Source: SpSt-333 sp964371615 (GTDB lineage Bacteria; Bacteroidota; Ignavibacteria; UBA10030; UBA8401). From it: DNA of 64,000 bases. The DNA lies in NCBI GenBank assembly GCA_964371615.1, contig CAYJMS010000001.1, forward strand, positions 1,267,318-1,331,317. Direction: 5' to 3'. Below, piece after piece: positions 8,763 through 16,355 of the stretch. The notes beneath the pieces were generated by a model. That model did not search any database, was not told where the DNA came from, and saw nothing but the letters and a program-made list of their open reading frames with translations. The translations under genes and the position numbers were made by a program. Positions within the stretch are counted from its first letter, which is position 1; every line of letters starts with the position of its first letter.

Positions 8763-8823
8763 TGAAAAGTCTTCTTGTGTTGTGATGTTGGAAAGGTAGA
8801 CTTATTAAACATAACTTCTGACG
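8622..8823 (-). repeat. IS110 5' end, copy 2 of a 202-bp repeat
   Basis: This is the gap-free partner of 6564-6765. It also ends with CATAACTTCTGACG directly before an attC left arm, although that attC has a different sequence. Confidence 0.85.
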
Positions 8824-8974
8824 GAACTAGCCGAGCATGAATTTCGCGCGCGATAGAAGAGTATCAAATAACAAACCAACAACATCGTACCACTTTCACC
8901 AACACATCAGGCCTCGCGCGCCGCGCTACAAGATCCAAATTCACGTCGCCGCAGCTTAGCTCGGTTCGTTAGAA
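8818..8974 (+). repeat. attC-like site F, left core displaced by an IS insertion
   Basis: The right core is GTTAGAA (8968-8974). The right arm (CACGTCGCCGCAGCTTAGCTCGG) pairs with the remaining left arm (GAACTAGCCGAGCATGAATTT). A core mirroring the cassette 6 start (GTTAGGCGGC) is absent; the sequence switches to IS110 DNA at CTGACG (8818-8823). Confidence 0.65.
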
Positions 8975-9048
8975 TACACAAAATGCTATAGTGTAATATC
9001 TAAGAATAGGGTGTAATTTTTAAGCACAAAGTGAAAGGGATTCAGATC

Positions 9049-9921
9049 ATGAAAACAAAAATATCTCTCTCTTTATTTCTTGCTTGCATTATTCCATTCT
9101 TGTTGATGTCTCAAAATTCGGATTCTCTTATTGAAGGACCAACAATATATATAAACCCGAATAGTTCGCTCCCTATTTCTGTAAATAGCCCGACTGGTTA
9201 CCGAGTAGTCACAGGTGGATGGAAAGAAGAAGCAGGTAATGACGTTGATCTTTCCGTCCGACGTTCCTATCCAACAAATAGTAACCTTAATCAATGGCGT
9301 TTCGATTTTGTAAATCATGGGACGGCGACAGACACTGTTAGAACATTTATCATCTGTAGGCGCGAGAGTCTTGATTCTCTCATAGAAGGAACCACAGTTT
9401 ACATAGGCCCGAACAGTTCGCTCCCTATTTCTGTAAATAGCCCGACTGGTTACCGAGTAGTCACAGGTGGATGGAAAGAAGAAGCAGGTAATGACGTTGA
9501 TCTTTCCGTCCGTCGTTCCTATCCAACAAATAGTAACCTTAATCAATGGCGTTTCGATTTTGTAAATAGTGGGACGGCGACAGACACGGTTAGAACGTTT
9601 ATCATCTGTGCTCGCAATCTTACTACTGACGTGGAAGATATCTTGACTGAAATTCCAAAAGAATATTCATTACTTCAAAATTATCCTAACCCGTTTAATC
9701 CAACAACGACTATTTCTTTTAATCTTCCTTCTAAATCATTTATATCATTAAAAATATTTGATTTGATAGGTCGTGAACAAGCAACAATAGTGTCAGAAGA
9801 AATGTCACAGGGTAATTACTCGCGGCAATGGAATGCAGAAAGATTTCCAAGCGGTATTTATTTTTATCGTTTACAGACGGGAATATTTAGTGAGACTAAG
9901 AAATTATTATTGTTGCGATAG
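9049..9921 (+). CDS. Cassette 7: T9SS-sorted surface protein with a tandem 84-residue duplication
   Basis: I place the start at the ATG at 9049, because AAAGGGA (9034-9040) is then well spaced; a GTG at 9031 is in frame but has no such site. The 290-residue product has a signal peptide (cleavage near LMSQ), then two nearly identical 84-residue units, each running from DSLIEG through SPTGYRVVTGGWKEE to TVRTFIIC. A T9SS sorting domain (QNYPNPFNPTTTIS ... SGIYFYRLQTG) follows. The units look like beta-sandwich modules and each ends in a conserved Cys. No enzyme motif is seen, so a structural or adhesive role is possible. Confidence 0.87.
   Translation: MKTKISLSLFLACIIPFLLMSQNSDSLIEGPTIYINPNSSLPISVNSPTGYRVVTGGWKEEAGNDVDLSVRRSYPTNSNLNQWRFDFVNHGTATDTVRTFIICRRESLDSLIEGTTVYIGPNSSLPISVNSPTGYRVVTGGWKEEAGNDVDLSVRRSYPTNSNLNQWRFDFVNSGTATDTVRTFIICARNLTTDVEDILTEIPKEYSLLQNYPNPFNPTTTISFNLPSKSFISLKIFDLIGREQATIVSEEMSQGNYSRQWNAERFPSGIYFYRLQTGIFSETKKLLLLR
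9121..9624 (+). repeat. Two tandem 252-bp in-frame repeats inside the cassette 7 gene
   Basis: The units start at 9121 and 9373. The stretch from about the TTCGCTCCC at 9166 (9418 in the second copy) to the following TTTGTAAAT is almost base-identical, while the first 45 bases of each unit differ more. The near identity at DNA level, including third positions, indicates a recent duplication or gene conversion. Confidence 0.9.
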
Positions 9922-9958
9922 AGATAAAACATTTTAATTAAATATTCTACCGTGTGCG

Positions 9959-10121
9959 TTCTACCCGAGTCACTCAAGCGACGTTGCAACCGCCGACACG
10001 CGCGAAACTTGAGTGATGAGTTTTCAAAATACAACTTACGATTCAACAAGTTTTCGGCAAATTAAAAGCCAATTTCAACGCGCTGGAACGTTGCACGCCG
10101 CTTAGTTACAGTCTGTTAGAA
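9959..10121 (+). repeat. attC-like cassette recombination site G
   Basis: The left core TTCTACC (9959-9965) has one mismatch to the reverse complement of the cassette 7 start GTTAGAA. The left arm CACTCAAGCGACGTTGCAACC pairs with the right arm (GGAACGTTGCACGCCGCTTAG). The right core is GTTAGAA (10115-10121). Confidence 0.75.
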
Positions 10122-10192
10122 CGCACGAAGTGCTAATGGTGTTATTACAGAAGCAATGTTCAATAACTCTTCCGAGAAAGGAAGACATTAAC

Positions 10193-11173
10193 ATGAGATT
10201 GTCAATAGCAATGGTTATTATTGTCATCATCCAAATCGGATGTAGCTCCTCATTTATTGTATCTCCAATTCTACCCGATGAGGATGCTTTGTTATTTTCC
10301 GAGTTCAACACTGAAGCGAAAGGCAAGAACGCCACTATTGTCTTTAAAGATAGTACAATGTTCAACGGCCAAGATATTTTCTCTCAACCAGATTCCACCT
10401 CGTTCACAAATTTGTCGACGGGCTTTCGCACAACGATTTCAACGCACAAAATCAAAAAGATTATTTTTACTAATCGACTGTATGGGACTCTTGAGGGTGC
10501 TGGAATTGGGCTTTTATCAGGTGGTGGTGTCGGGCTTTTGGTAGGTATAGCACTTGAGAAACCGAATTCCGACTTCCCAGGATTAGCAATGCTAGTTTGT
10601 TCTGTACTTGGTGGTGGAATAGGACTCCTCGGTGGCACTTTAAGCGGTACCGTCACGGGGCATACAAACAAGTACGAATTTGCAGACCAAACTGTCAACC
10701 TTCCATCATTGACTGAAAAGACAGAACCGGTTGAATTGGATGATGCACAAAAAATTGCGTTGTATGAGAGATCAAAGAAGAGTTCCGGTACGTCTATTCC
10801 ACTCTCGTTGATTATGCCGAGTGCTGGACACGCTTATACTCACAATTGGGGACGAGGACTGCTCTTTGCTGCTGGCAGAGTCGGCGGAGTTGTCCTTGCA
10901 TTCACAGCGGGCACTAAAGATGTCTATCAATCGACTCCACTAGGATCCGGATATGGCTACGTTTACAATCAACAAACTGAATATACCGGTTGGTTTTATA
11001 TCGGTATTGCATCGACCATTGGGTTAACAATCTGGGAAGCTATTGACGCTTCAACCGAAGTAGACAGATACAATGAACGTCTCTCGAAGAGGATAATAGG
11101 TGAGAAGTCTATCGGTGTGAATATTGTGCCAAGCAAGGTTGGTCCCCGTGTTCAATTTTCATATTCTTTTTGA
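10193..11173 (+). CDS. Cassette 8: lipoprotein with glycine-zipper membrane segments
   Basis: The ATG at 10193 is chosen because GAAAGGAAG (10176-10184) precedes it and it opens directly onto a lipoprotein signal ending IQIGC; an upstream in-frame start would bury the signal. The 326-residue product has glycine-zipper-like hydrophobic segments around 100-160 (GAGIGLLSGGGVGLLVG, then LGGGIGLLGG). Two further hydrophobic segments around 210-285 (MPSAGHAYTHNWGRGLLFAAG and GWFYIGIASTIGLTIWEA) resemble DUF5683-like membrane proteins. Function is unknown. This is the largest intact membrane protein among the cassettes. Confidence 0.8.
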   Translation: MRLSIAMVIIVIIQIGCSSSFIVSPILPDEDALLFSEFNTEAKGKNATIVFKDSTMFNGQDIFSQPDSTSFTNLSTGFRTTISTHKIKKIIFTNRLYGTLEGAGIGLLSGGGVGLLVGIALEKPNSDFPGLAMLVCSVLGGGIGLLGGTLSGTVTGHTNKYEFADQTVNLPSLTEKTEPVELDDAQKIALYERSKKSSGTSIPLSLIMPSAGHAYTHNWGRGLLFAAGRVGGVVLAFTAGTKDVYQSTPLGSGYGYVYNQQTEYTGWFYIGIASTIGLTIWEAIDASTEVDRYNERLSKRIIGEKSIGVNIVPSKVGPRVQFSYSF

Positions 11174-11199
11174 AATAAGATAATATTTCGCCGCGTGCG

Positions 11200-11206
11200 T
11201 TCTAAC
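11200..11206 (+). repeat. Left core of interrupted attC site H
   Basis: TTCTAAC, extended to GTGCGTTCTAAC (11195-11206), exactly mirrors the cassette 8 start (GTTAGAACGCAC at 10115). The expected right half appears only at 11791-11835, so about 580 bases of foreign sequence, including palindromes and an IS110 remnant, split this site. Confidence 0.7.
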
Positions 11207-11221
11207 CATATTAAAAAGGAA

Positions 11222-11380
11222 CCCGCCATAAAGCATGGCGGGCAGGCTAGTCCCGCCAGAGGCGGATGTCGCAAACAACGCTCCACAAGAGAAAAAGATT
11301 CCCTGGTCGCATCATAAATTTAAATGATGCGAGTAAACGTTCTTTTGAGCCACAGTCGCATACCCGCCTGCGGCGGTCGG
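11222..11380. repeat. Cluster of small GC-rich palindromes (REP-like)
   Basis: A perfect hairpin CCCGCCAT / ATGGCGGG with a 5-nt loop (about 11223-11243) is followed by TCCCGCCAGAGGCGGA (11250-11265) and CCCGCCTGCGGCGG (about 11361-11374). Related CCCGCC or CCTGCC blocks appear near 1310, 4540 and 4675, and a TCCCGACTCCGTCGGGA palindrome sits in the broken tRNA copy near 63870. They look like a dispersed small repeat family. Confidence 0.6.
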
Positions 11381-11470
11381 GCGTCTTTGGCGAAGAAACA
11401 ACGAGTTACATTGTAACGCACGGCCAACGTATCTATCGTATTAGTCTTATACAAAGGCGACCACACCAGA

Positions 11471-11581
11471 TTACGGGCTTGTCGGCACGTTAAGTGCGTG
11501 TTGTTTGACGATTGCGCAGCCATCATCAACCGTAGTGATATATCAATTATCGCGGTGCAGGTCGATTCCTGAATAGAACAT
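11471..11581 (-). pseudogene. IS110-type transposase start, a second and unrelated decayed copy
   Basis: From the ATG at 11579-11581 the minus strand encodes MFYSGIDLHRDN, then a TGA where relatives have Cys, then YITTVDDGCAIVKQ, the typical first 30 residues of an IS110 transposase, and a second stop at 11471. It differs from the two copies at 6.6 and 8.7 kb, so it comes from another element. The rest, from 11280 to 11470, does not read as transposase in one frame. Confidence 0.7.
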
Positions 11582-11790
11582 GATAAGCCTCCTTTCGAAT
11601 TATTACTCTGAAATACTATTTTCGAAAGATCCTTGTTGGAAATAACCAGTTGCTAAATATGAAGTGCAAATCGCTCTACGAGTCGACGACTCGTAGAGTC
11701 GTAGACCGATGCGCCTGATTCTTGAATGATAAGTCCTCAAAATACAACGTATGTTACGGAAAGTTATTGGTGAATTAAAAAACAATTTTT

Positions 11791-11835
11791 CTGCGCTGGA
11801 ACGTTCACACGCAGCTTAACTCCAGTCCGGTAGGC
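11791..11835 (+). repeat. Right half of attC site H
   Basis: CTGCGCTGGAACGTTCACAC, GCAGCTTAACTCCAGTCC and the core GGTAGGC (11829-11835) match the right arms of the other sites. The core has G in place of the first T of GTTAGGC, which could reduce recombination at this end. Confidence 0.65.
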
Positions 11836-11849
11836 TGGCACACAACACC

Positions 11850-12851
11850 ATGAACAGAAAAACACATACTCTCGCAACGATCCTCATTCTCTGCATTCTT
11901 GGCCACCAGAAGAGTTACCCCCAAGTGCGGGATCGTACGACCGCTGCCTACGGGATTGTGGACACTATGGTGGCAAATCACTACACTCGACTCAGAGAAT
12001 TACCTCATCGTGCACTTCGCGTTAACTCCAAGGATAATGTTCTGGGCATTTTTATTGACTACAATTTCCCGAACCTCTTTTCTCCACTGCTTATTCTACC
12101 GTCGGGAGATAGTATAGACGGATCACAGTTCGTTCGATTTGATGCGATGAATCGACACATCCTCGAAGATGCCCAGAGATCTCCGGGAGCATATCGCCCA
12201 TACGATGGCGATAACAGACACCTCCGCAAACATGTTGGTATTGAGCTCCATCGAAGCTACCGTAACTATCTCATCTGCCTCACGGCTTCAAACCGGGGGA
12301 GGGATATTCTTTTCTGGAAGATGACTGACGGTGCATTCAATCTCATTTCCATTCACCCATGCGAGACGTATGGAGATTTCATTGATCCGGTTACCGACAC
12401 ATTTGCGATTGGAGGAATATCCGAAGACGAAGGCAGTCTCGGAGGAGGTCAACGGTACTTCGCTATCATATCCGATACTCTTCGACTTATCAAAGATTTG
12501 AATGTCCAAGGCAACAAACCAGTTCATGGCGAGAGTAATCCAGTTGACAATGCAACGACGATCCGTTACCTTCTTCGCTTTTTCGATAATTCCGGGAAGA
12601 TGGTTCGGGACACCGTTTGGTTTGATTGCCGCGATGCCGATGGCAATATCATCTATGCCCATGCGGCCGGTGACTCAATCAGTTTGTACAAGGATGGCAA
12701 TTGGGGTCGAGAATATGTCAATGTCCGTCCCGACAACAGAAGATTTCGGATAGGCCTGTCAGCGTTTCTTGGAGGTGTATCTTATATCGAAGTCGAATAT
12801 CGTGGTCGATGGTATCTGACTCCACGCTCGCAGATAGTTATCGAGCAATGA
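11850..12851 (+). CDS. Cassette 9: secreted protein of unknown function
   Basis: The 333-residue product has a signal peptide (ILILCILG core, cleavage near KSYPQ). The mature protein is beta-rich with many Arg, Asp and Gly residues. Repeated short strands in the last third (FDCRDADGNIIYAHAAGD, then FRIGLSAFLGG) hint at a beta-propeller or jelly-roll, but no known family is recognised. It begins 15 bases after the core and is the last gene of the array. Its composition is less AT-rich than cassettes 1-3. Confidence 0.75.
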   Translation: MNRKTHTLATILILCILGHQKSYPQVRDRTTAAYGIVDTMVANHYTRLRELPHRALRVNSKDNVLGIFIDYNFPNLFSPLLILPSGDSIDGSQFVRFDAMNRHILEDAQRSPGAYRPYDGDNRHLRKHVGIELHRSYRNYLICLTASNRGRDILFWKMTDGAFNLISIHPCETYGDFIDPVTDTFAIGGISEDEGSLGGGQRYFAIISDTLRLIKDLNVQGNKPVHGESNPVDNATTIRYLLRFFDNSGKMVRDTVWFDCRDADGNIIYAHAAGDSISLYKDGNWGREYVNVRPDNRRFRIGLSAFLGGVSYIEVEYRGRWYLTPRSQIVIEQ

Positions 12852-13372
12852 CGGCATACACCTGCACTCTTGGCGCGTGCCTGCCAAACCAGGTACTGTG
12901 TTAAAAGTCAAGAGTAAGAGCGTACTTATTTCCCTACGGGTCGTAGACAAAGAACACGACAACAGATTAGCGAAGACCAAAATCACCATCATGAGGGACG
13001 TTATTTTTCCAAAGAGTATAAATCAATAGCAATAATTTCCCGGCAACAGCAAGTTGAAAACCGCGTCATTGCCTGTATAACTGGCAAGTTGTTTTTGTTT
13101 CGTTACGTGTTTGAATCATTGAGTCAATACAAGGATCGAAACGACATAGAGTGATCGTACAAATTATGTTTGTACATTTGACTTAGAAAAGAGAATTGCT
13201 TACAATTAATATATCAATGGTGTTACGGCATTACTTTTTTATAACTAATTGACATTTTCTTCAACATTCGGCTTCCAGTAATTTTGTCAGAAGGGAACAC
13301 AGAAAACCGTTGAATTGAAAATCGAAAGCCACGAAATTTGTAAATAATAGAAGAATTCTTTTTGTCGCGGTG
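12852..13372. other. Right end of the cassette array and gene-free stretch
   Basis: GTGCCTGCCAAAC (12877-12889) resembles a decayed left core mirroring the cassette 9 start (GGTAGGCTGGCAC), but no right arm or GTTAGGC core follows, so the array seems to end here. From 12890 to 13372 the sequence is AT-rich with no supported gene. Confidence 0.55.
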
Positions 13373-13416
13373 TTTCGTAATCAGCAGGTCACGAGTTCAA
13401 GTCTCGTCGCTAGCTC
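13373..13416 (+). pseudogene. 3' half of a tRNA-Thr gene (CGT anticodon), possible att site
   Basis: The sequence runs from the anticodon loop (TTCGTAA, anticodon CGT) through TCAGCAGGTC, a complete T-arm (ACGAG, TTCAAGT loop, CTCGT) to CGCTAGC plus the discriminator base. The 5' side (acceptor, D-arm and 5' anticodon strand) is absent; the bases before it do not pair. A 3' tRNA fragment is the usual scar of an element that integrated into the full tRNA gene elsewhere. Confidence 0.75.
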
Positions 13417-13418
13417 AA

Positions 13419-13445
13419 AAAATCCCGGTCCAGGACCGGGATTTT
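13419..13445. terminator. Bidirectional rho-independent terminator
   Basis: A 13-bp perfect inverted repeat (AAAATCCCGGTCC / GGACCGGGATTTT) around one central base. Read on the minus strand it ends in TTTTTT and lies 60 bases after the stop of the TPR gene at 13506, so it probably terminates that gene. Confidence 0.8.
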
Positions 13446-13505
13446 GAATTTATGCAGCAGACGATAAATTGCTGAACCGACTGCAGGACAAGATATCGAC
13501 GGCAG

Positions 13506-15014
13506 TCACATTTCCGGGAAATATTTTTCCCGGCAATCCGGACAAATGCCGTGCGAAAATTTTGCTTCCGTGTGGTGTGAAATATATCCTTCCAATTGCT
13601 GCCAGTAGCCCTCATCATCCCGAATTTTCTTGCAATGGGCACATATTGGCAGCAATCCGCTGAGTGTTTTGATTTCGTTCAGGCGATCATGAAGTTCCTT
13701 ATTAAGGCTCTCCATTTTCGAAAAATTGTTCTCCAGTTCCAATTTATTCCTTTTCATGTTTCTGATATTCAGGTACAGGAGGGCAACAATCATTATCAGG
13801 ACGAAAATACCTCCTCCCAACAGAAGCGATCGAAAATACTGTTTCTCGAGAATCGCATCATTGATGAGTTTTTCTGATTTTAATTCCTGTATTTCCTGCC
13901 GGCTTCGTGCATTCTGAAGATTGACGGTCAATTCGGCAATTTCGTTTCGCTCCCTTGAATTGTCCAACGAATCCTTTGCCCCAGAAAAGAGTCGGTAATA
14001 GTAGTATGATTTTTCGATTGGCCCGACGACATCGTACACTTTATACAAAGTCTCATATGATGATTTCAATTGATCTGGAGATCGAATGTTTTTTGCCAGG
14101 TGAACCGAACGGAGGAGTGTTTTGATCGCTGTAGGATAATCTTTCAACTTGTAGTGTGCCAAACCCATGGCATTAAGAACTTGCAATACGCCGTGTTTTT
14201 GTCCGAGTGATTCATAATGTTTCAATGATTCATTCAATTCATTAATTGCATCACGTAATTTCCCCCGCTGCATGCTGAGTAAACCGATATTATAATATGA
14301 GTATGCTATTCCGCTGATGTATTTGACGTTTTTTGCGAGAGTTAATGCTTTGTCGAGATATACTTGCGACGTGTCAATGTTGCCGCGCATATATTCCGCA
14401 AAACCGACATTGTGGTAAAAGCGAATTGCAGCCAATGTATCGACTGTCTTACCTCTCTTGCGCATTACTTCCTGATAGAATTCTATCGCCTTTGCGTAAT
14501 TTCCTATGTTATGATAGACAACGCCGATATTATTTAGAGTGCGAATCGCCTGTTCGGTCAGACCTAATTTTTCCCTAATCCGTAGAGCTTCCTGATGGTG
14601 ACGCAATGCGGTGCTGTATTGTCCGACATATACATGAATAATTCCCAACGTGCTGTGTGCCGTAGCAATCTGAGTTTGCTCTCCGGAATGAGTTGCATTA
14701 TCGAGAGCGCGAAATGCATATTGTAATCCATTGGCAAATTCACCCAATAGGGTGTAGCAATAACCGGCAGTTGCATACAATATTGAAACCGAATCTTTCA
14801 CATCTAATGTATCTGCCAATTGTATTGCTTCTAACGCATATTGTAGGGCTTCTTTGGGATTGGTATCCTCCAATTCATCCGATAGGATAAAGAGTGCGTT
14901 GTAGCGATCTATCCCGTGGAGAGAAGAAAGGTTTTCTTTGAGTGAATCAATAGGAGGCGTTTGTGCATCACCAAAAAGGAAAAAGAAAAATAGAAATATT
15001 GAAATTTTTCGCAT
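13506..15014 (-). CDS. Exported TPR protein with one membrane helix and a C-terminal four-cysteine module
   Basis: The 502-residue product has a signal peptide (ISIFLFFFFLFG, cut near GDAQ). About 30-340 are tetratricopeptide repeats (ALQYALEAIQLAD, EALRIREKLG, IEFYQEVM, with typical GYCYTLLGEF and NNIGVVYHNIGNY helices). A membrane helix at about 403-423 (LLLGGGIFVLIMIVALLYL) and a coiled coil follow. The tail from about 448 reads LSGLLPICAHCKKIRDDEG and HGICPDCREKYFP, a CxxC...CxxC module often found at the end of signalling proteins. The layout resembles TPR-type sensor kinases, but with the Cys module in place of a kinase domain, so the output is unknown. Confidence 0.85.
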   Translation of the reverse strand: MRKISIFLFFFFLFGDAQTPPIDSLKENLSSLHGIDRYNALFILSDELEDTNPKEALQYALEAIQLADTLDVKDSVSILYATAGYCYTLLGEFANGLQYAFRALDNATHSGEQTQIATAHSTLGIIHVYVGQYSTALRHHQEALRIREKLGLTEQAIRTLNNIGVVYHNIGNYAKAIEFYQEVMRKRGKTVDTLAAIRFYHNVGFAEYMRGNIDTSQVYLDKALTLAKNVKYISGIAYSYYNIGLLSMQRGKLRDAINELNESLKHYESLGQKHGVLQVLNAMGLAHYKLKDYPTAIKTLLRSVHLAKNIRSPDQLKSSYETLYKVYDVVGPIEKSYYYYRLFSGAKDSLDNSRERNEIAELTVNLQNARSRQEIQELKSEKLINDAILEKQYFRSLLLGGGIFVLIMIVALLYLNIRNMKRNKLELENNFSKMESLNKELHDRLNEIKTLSGLLPICAHCKKIRDDEGYWQQLEGYISHHTEAKFSHGICPDCREKYFPEM

Positions 15015-15358
15015 TTTCCGCTCACATTGTAATTACTTCATTAAAGTAACAAAATATTTCTATCATAAAAATTGAATGTTTTCTGCATTATTTGATACCC
15101 ACTTCCACTCTCAATACATAATCAGACTTTTTTCTCTTTAGTATTATTTCCACTTTTGAGTGGATTCAGAATGCAAAAGCTCACTTTTTTTGCTTGAATA
15201 CAATTCATTCTGTTTCTTAGAAACCTCTAATTTTGCCTTAAAAAGGTCTATATATTGTTTTATTGCTAGTGAATGTGTTCGTGGATACATTGATACCAAG
15301 ATAAAGGCAGTATATTAGCAACAGAATAAACGCAGCACACAGGTAAGAAGAGGTTCAC
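15015..15358. other. Divergent intergenic region
   Basis: About 340 AT-rich bases between the minus-strand TPR gene and the plus-strand pilin-like gene. It should hold promoters for both, but I cannot assign boxes with confidence. No gene or stable hairpin is seen. Confidence 0.4.
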
Positions 15359-15751
15359 ATGGGTACATCGAAAGTCATACTTCTCTCGGGCATCTACCTG
15401 ATCCTTGGATTCTATACCGTCAGTTTCACGGCAGCCGATGAGGCGAATTTTTCGTCCGCATTGACCGTTGCTACTGAGACACAGGCGGAGCAGTTGGCCA
15501 AGACCGGCGTATCGTTGGCGCTGCAGCGTTTCAGCAATAACCTGTCCTTGTATACGATCGGCAGCACGACAGTGACGACAATGGGCGGAACGGTATCGTA
15601 TTCGGCGAGCCGGCCGGCATCGTTTCCGTTGACGCAGACACAGGTGATTGCTACCGGAACCTACAACGGCGTGCAGGTGCAGACCACGGCAGTGTTCCAC
15701 CAGTACGGCGGACGCTGGAAACTCCTGCGGGTCATGTCGCAGACTGTGTAA
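15359..15751 (+). CDS. Small pilin-like exported protein (tentative)
   Basis: The 130-residue product starts with a hydrophobic segment (VILLSGIYLILGFYTVSF) followed by DEANFSSALTVATETQAEQLAKTGVSLALQRF, a long amphipathic helix that leads into a Ser/Thr-rich beta region. This resembles PilX/minor-pilin proteins, whose N-terminal helix often reads like AENIANSGANLAL. No classic prepilin cleavage motif (G|FxxxE) is visible, so the assignment is weak. AGAAGAGG (15345-15352) is its ribosome site and a strong terminator follows. It stands alone, and its codon use is richer in G and C than the flanks. Confidence 0.5.
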   Translation: MGTSKVILLSGIYLILGFYTVSFTAADEANFSSALTVATETQAEQLAKTGVSLALQRFSNNLSLYTIGSTTVTTMGGTVSYSASRPASFPLTQTQVIATGTYNGVQVQTTAVFHQYGGRWKLLRVMSQTV

Positions 15752-15778
15752 TTCCTCTCTTACAATATCTTTCATCTT

Positions 15779-15810
15779 AACGGGATGCCCAAAAGAGCGT
15801 CCCGTTTGCA
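15779..15810 (+). terminator. Rho-independent terminator after the pilin-like gene
   Basis: The stem AACGGGATGC / GCGTCCCGTT has one mismatch and an 8-nt loop, and is followed by TTTGCATTTT. It lies 28 bases after the stop codon. Confidence 0.75.
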
Positions 15811-16143
15811 TTTTAAAAAGAAAGAAGACAGAAGACGGAATACAGAATACGGAAGTCTGATATCTGGAATCTGATATCTTGCATTCACGCAAAGACGCGA
15901 AGAAAGCAGAAGACAAAATATTGAATACAGAATACGGAAGTTTGGTAAATCATTTTTAAGTAATCCGACCTACCACGATTGAGTTTTCGAAATGGCTTTA
16001 ATTGATTTCTGCTTGCGTCAATTTGTATGATCTGCCGAAAATAGGGGGGCATTGTTGCATTCGATTGATATCTAATCCAAAATATGCTACCTTTACCTAC
16101 TCCAAAACCGATTCGATTCTGCAACATTCGATGAAATATTATT
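15811..16143. repeat. Purine-rich low-complexity stretch with a 19-base direct repeat
   Basis: GAATACAGAATACGGAAGT occurs at 15838-15856 and 15923-15941. Between and around the copies are GAAGACAGAAGAC-type runs and two CTGATATCT words. No gene is supported. The remainder up to 16143 shows nothing recognisable. Confidence 0.7.
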
Positions 16144-16311
16144 ATGGCGCAACGTGAACAGGATCAAACAATCCGGGTAAAATGCCCAAACTGTAAACAA
16201 ACCCGGGAACCGGATTTTAACGAAACGACAAATCGGTACGTTTGTTCTCTGTGCGCGGCACCTGTAGACGTGCAGGTAATTATCGAAAAAAAGAAGCGGG
16301 GACTGCGCTGA
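16144..16311 (+). CDS. Small zinc-ribbon protein (55 residues)
   Basis: The ATG at 16144 opens a 55-residue frame with two cysteine pairs, VKCPNCK and YVCSLCA, about 20 residues apart, the layout of a zinc ribbon. The rest is basic at the C-terminus (IEKKKRGLR). It lies 44 bases upstream of a small membrane protein gene and may be co-transcribed with it. A nucleic-acid or protein-binding role is possible; the partner is unknown. The paired CxxC spacing and plausible length argue against a chance frame. Confidence 0.65.
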   Translation: MAQREQDQTIRVKCPNCKQTREPDFNETTNRYVCSLCAAPVDVQVIIEKKKRGLR

Positions 16312-16355
16312 CCTCGCAGTGCACCGGAAACCCACAAATTTATAGGAGTGATGCA

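Noticed and set aside
9073..9546. Minus-strand frame of 157 codons inside cassette 7
   Set aside because: It is the antisense shadow of the 252-bp tandem repeat. The plus frame has a signal peptide and a sorting domain; the minus product has no export signal or family features.
11266..11529. Short frames on either strand in the interrupted attC
   Set aside because: No domain, no ribosome site, and the DNA is a mix of palindromes and decayed IS sequence.
1633..12889. Regular repeats read as a CRISPR array
   Set aside because: Units are hundreds to two thousand bases apart, each carrying a gene, and the repeats are imperfect palindromes with variable centres, not short identical direct repeats with equal spacers.
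15266..15916. Minus-strand 216-codon frame over the pilin-like gene
   Set aside because: It runs through a terminator hairpin and low-complexity DNA, and its product is rich in Arg, His and Cys in the way of antisense frames.
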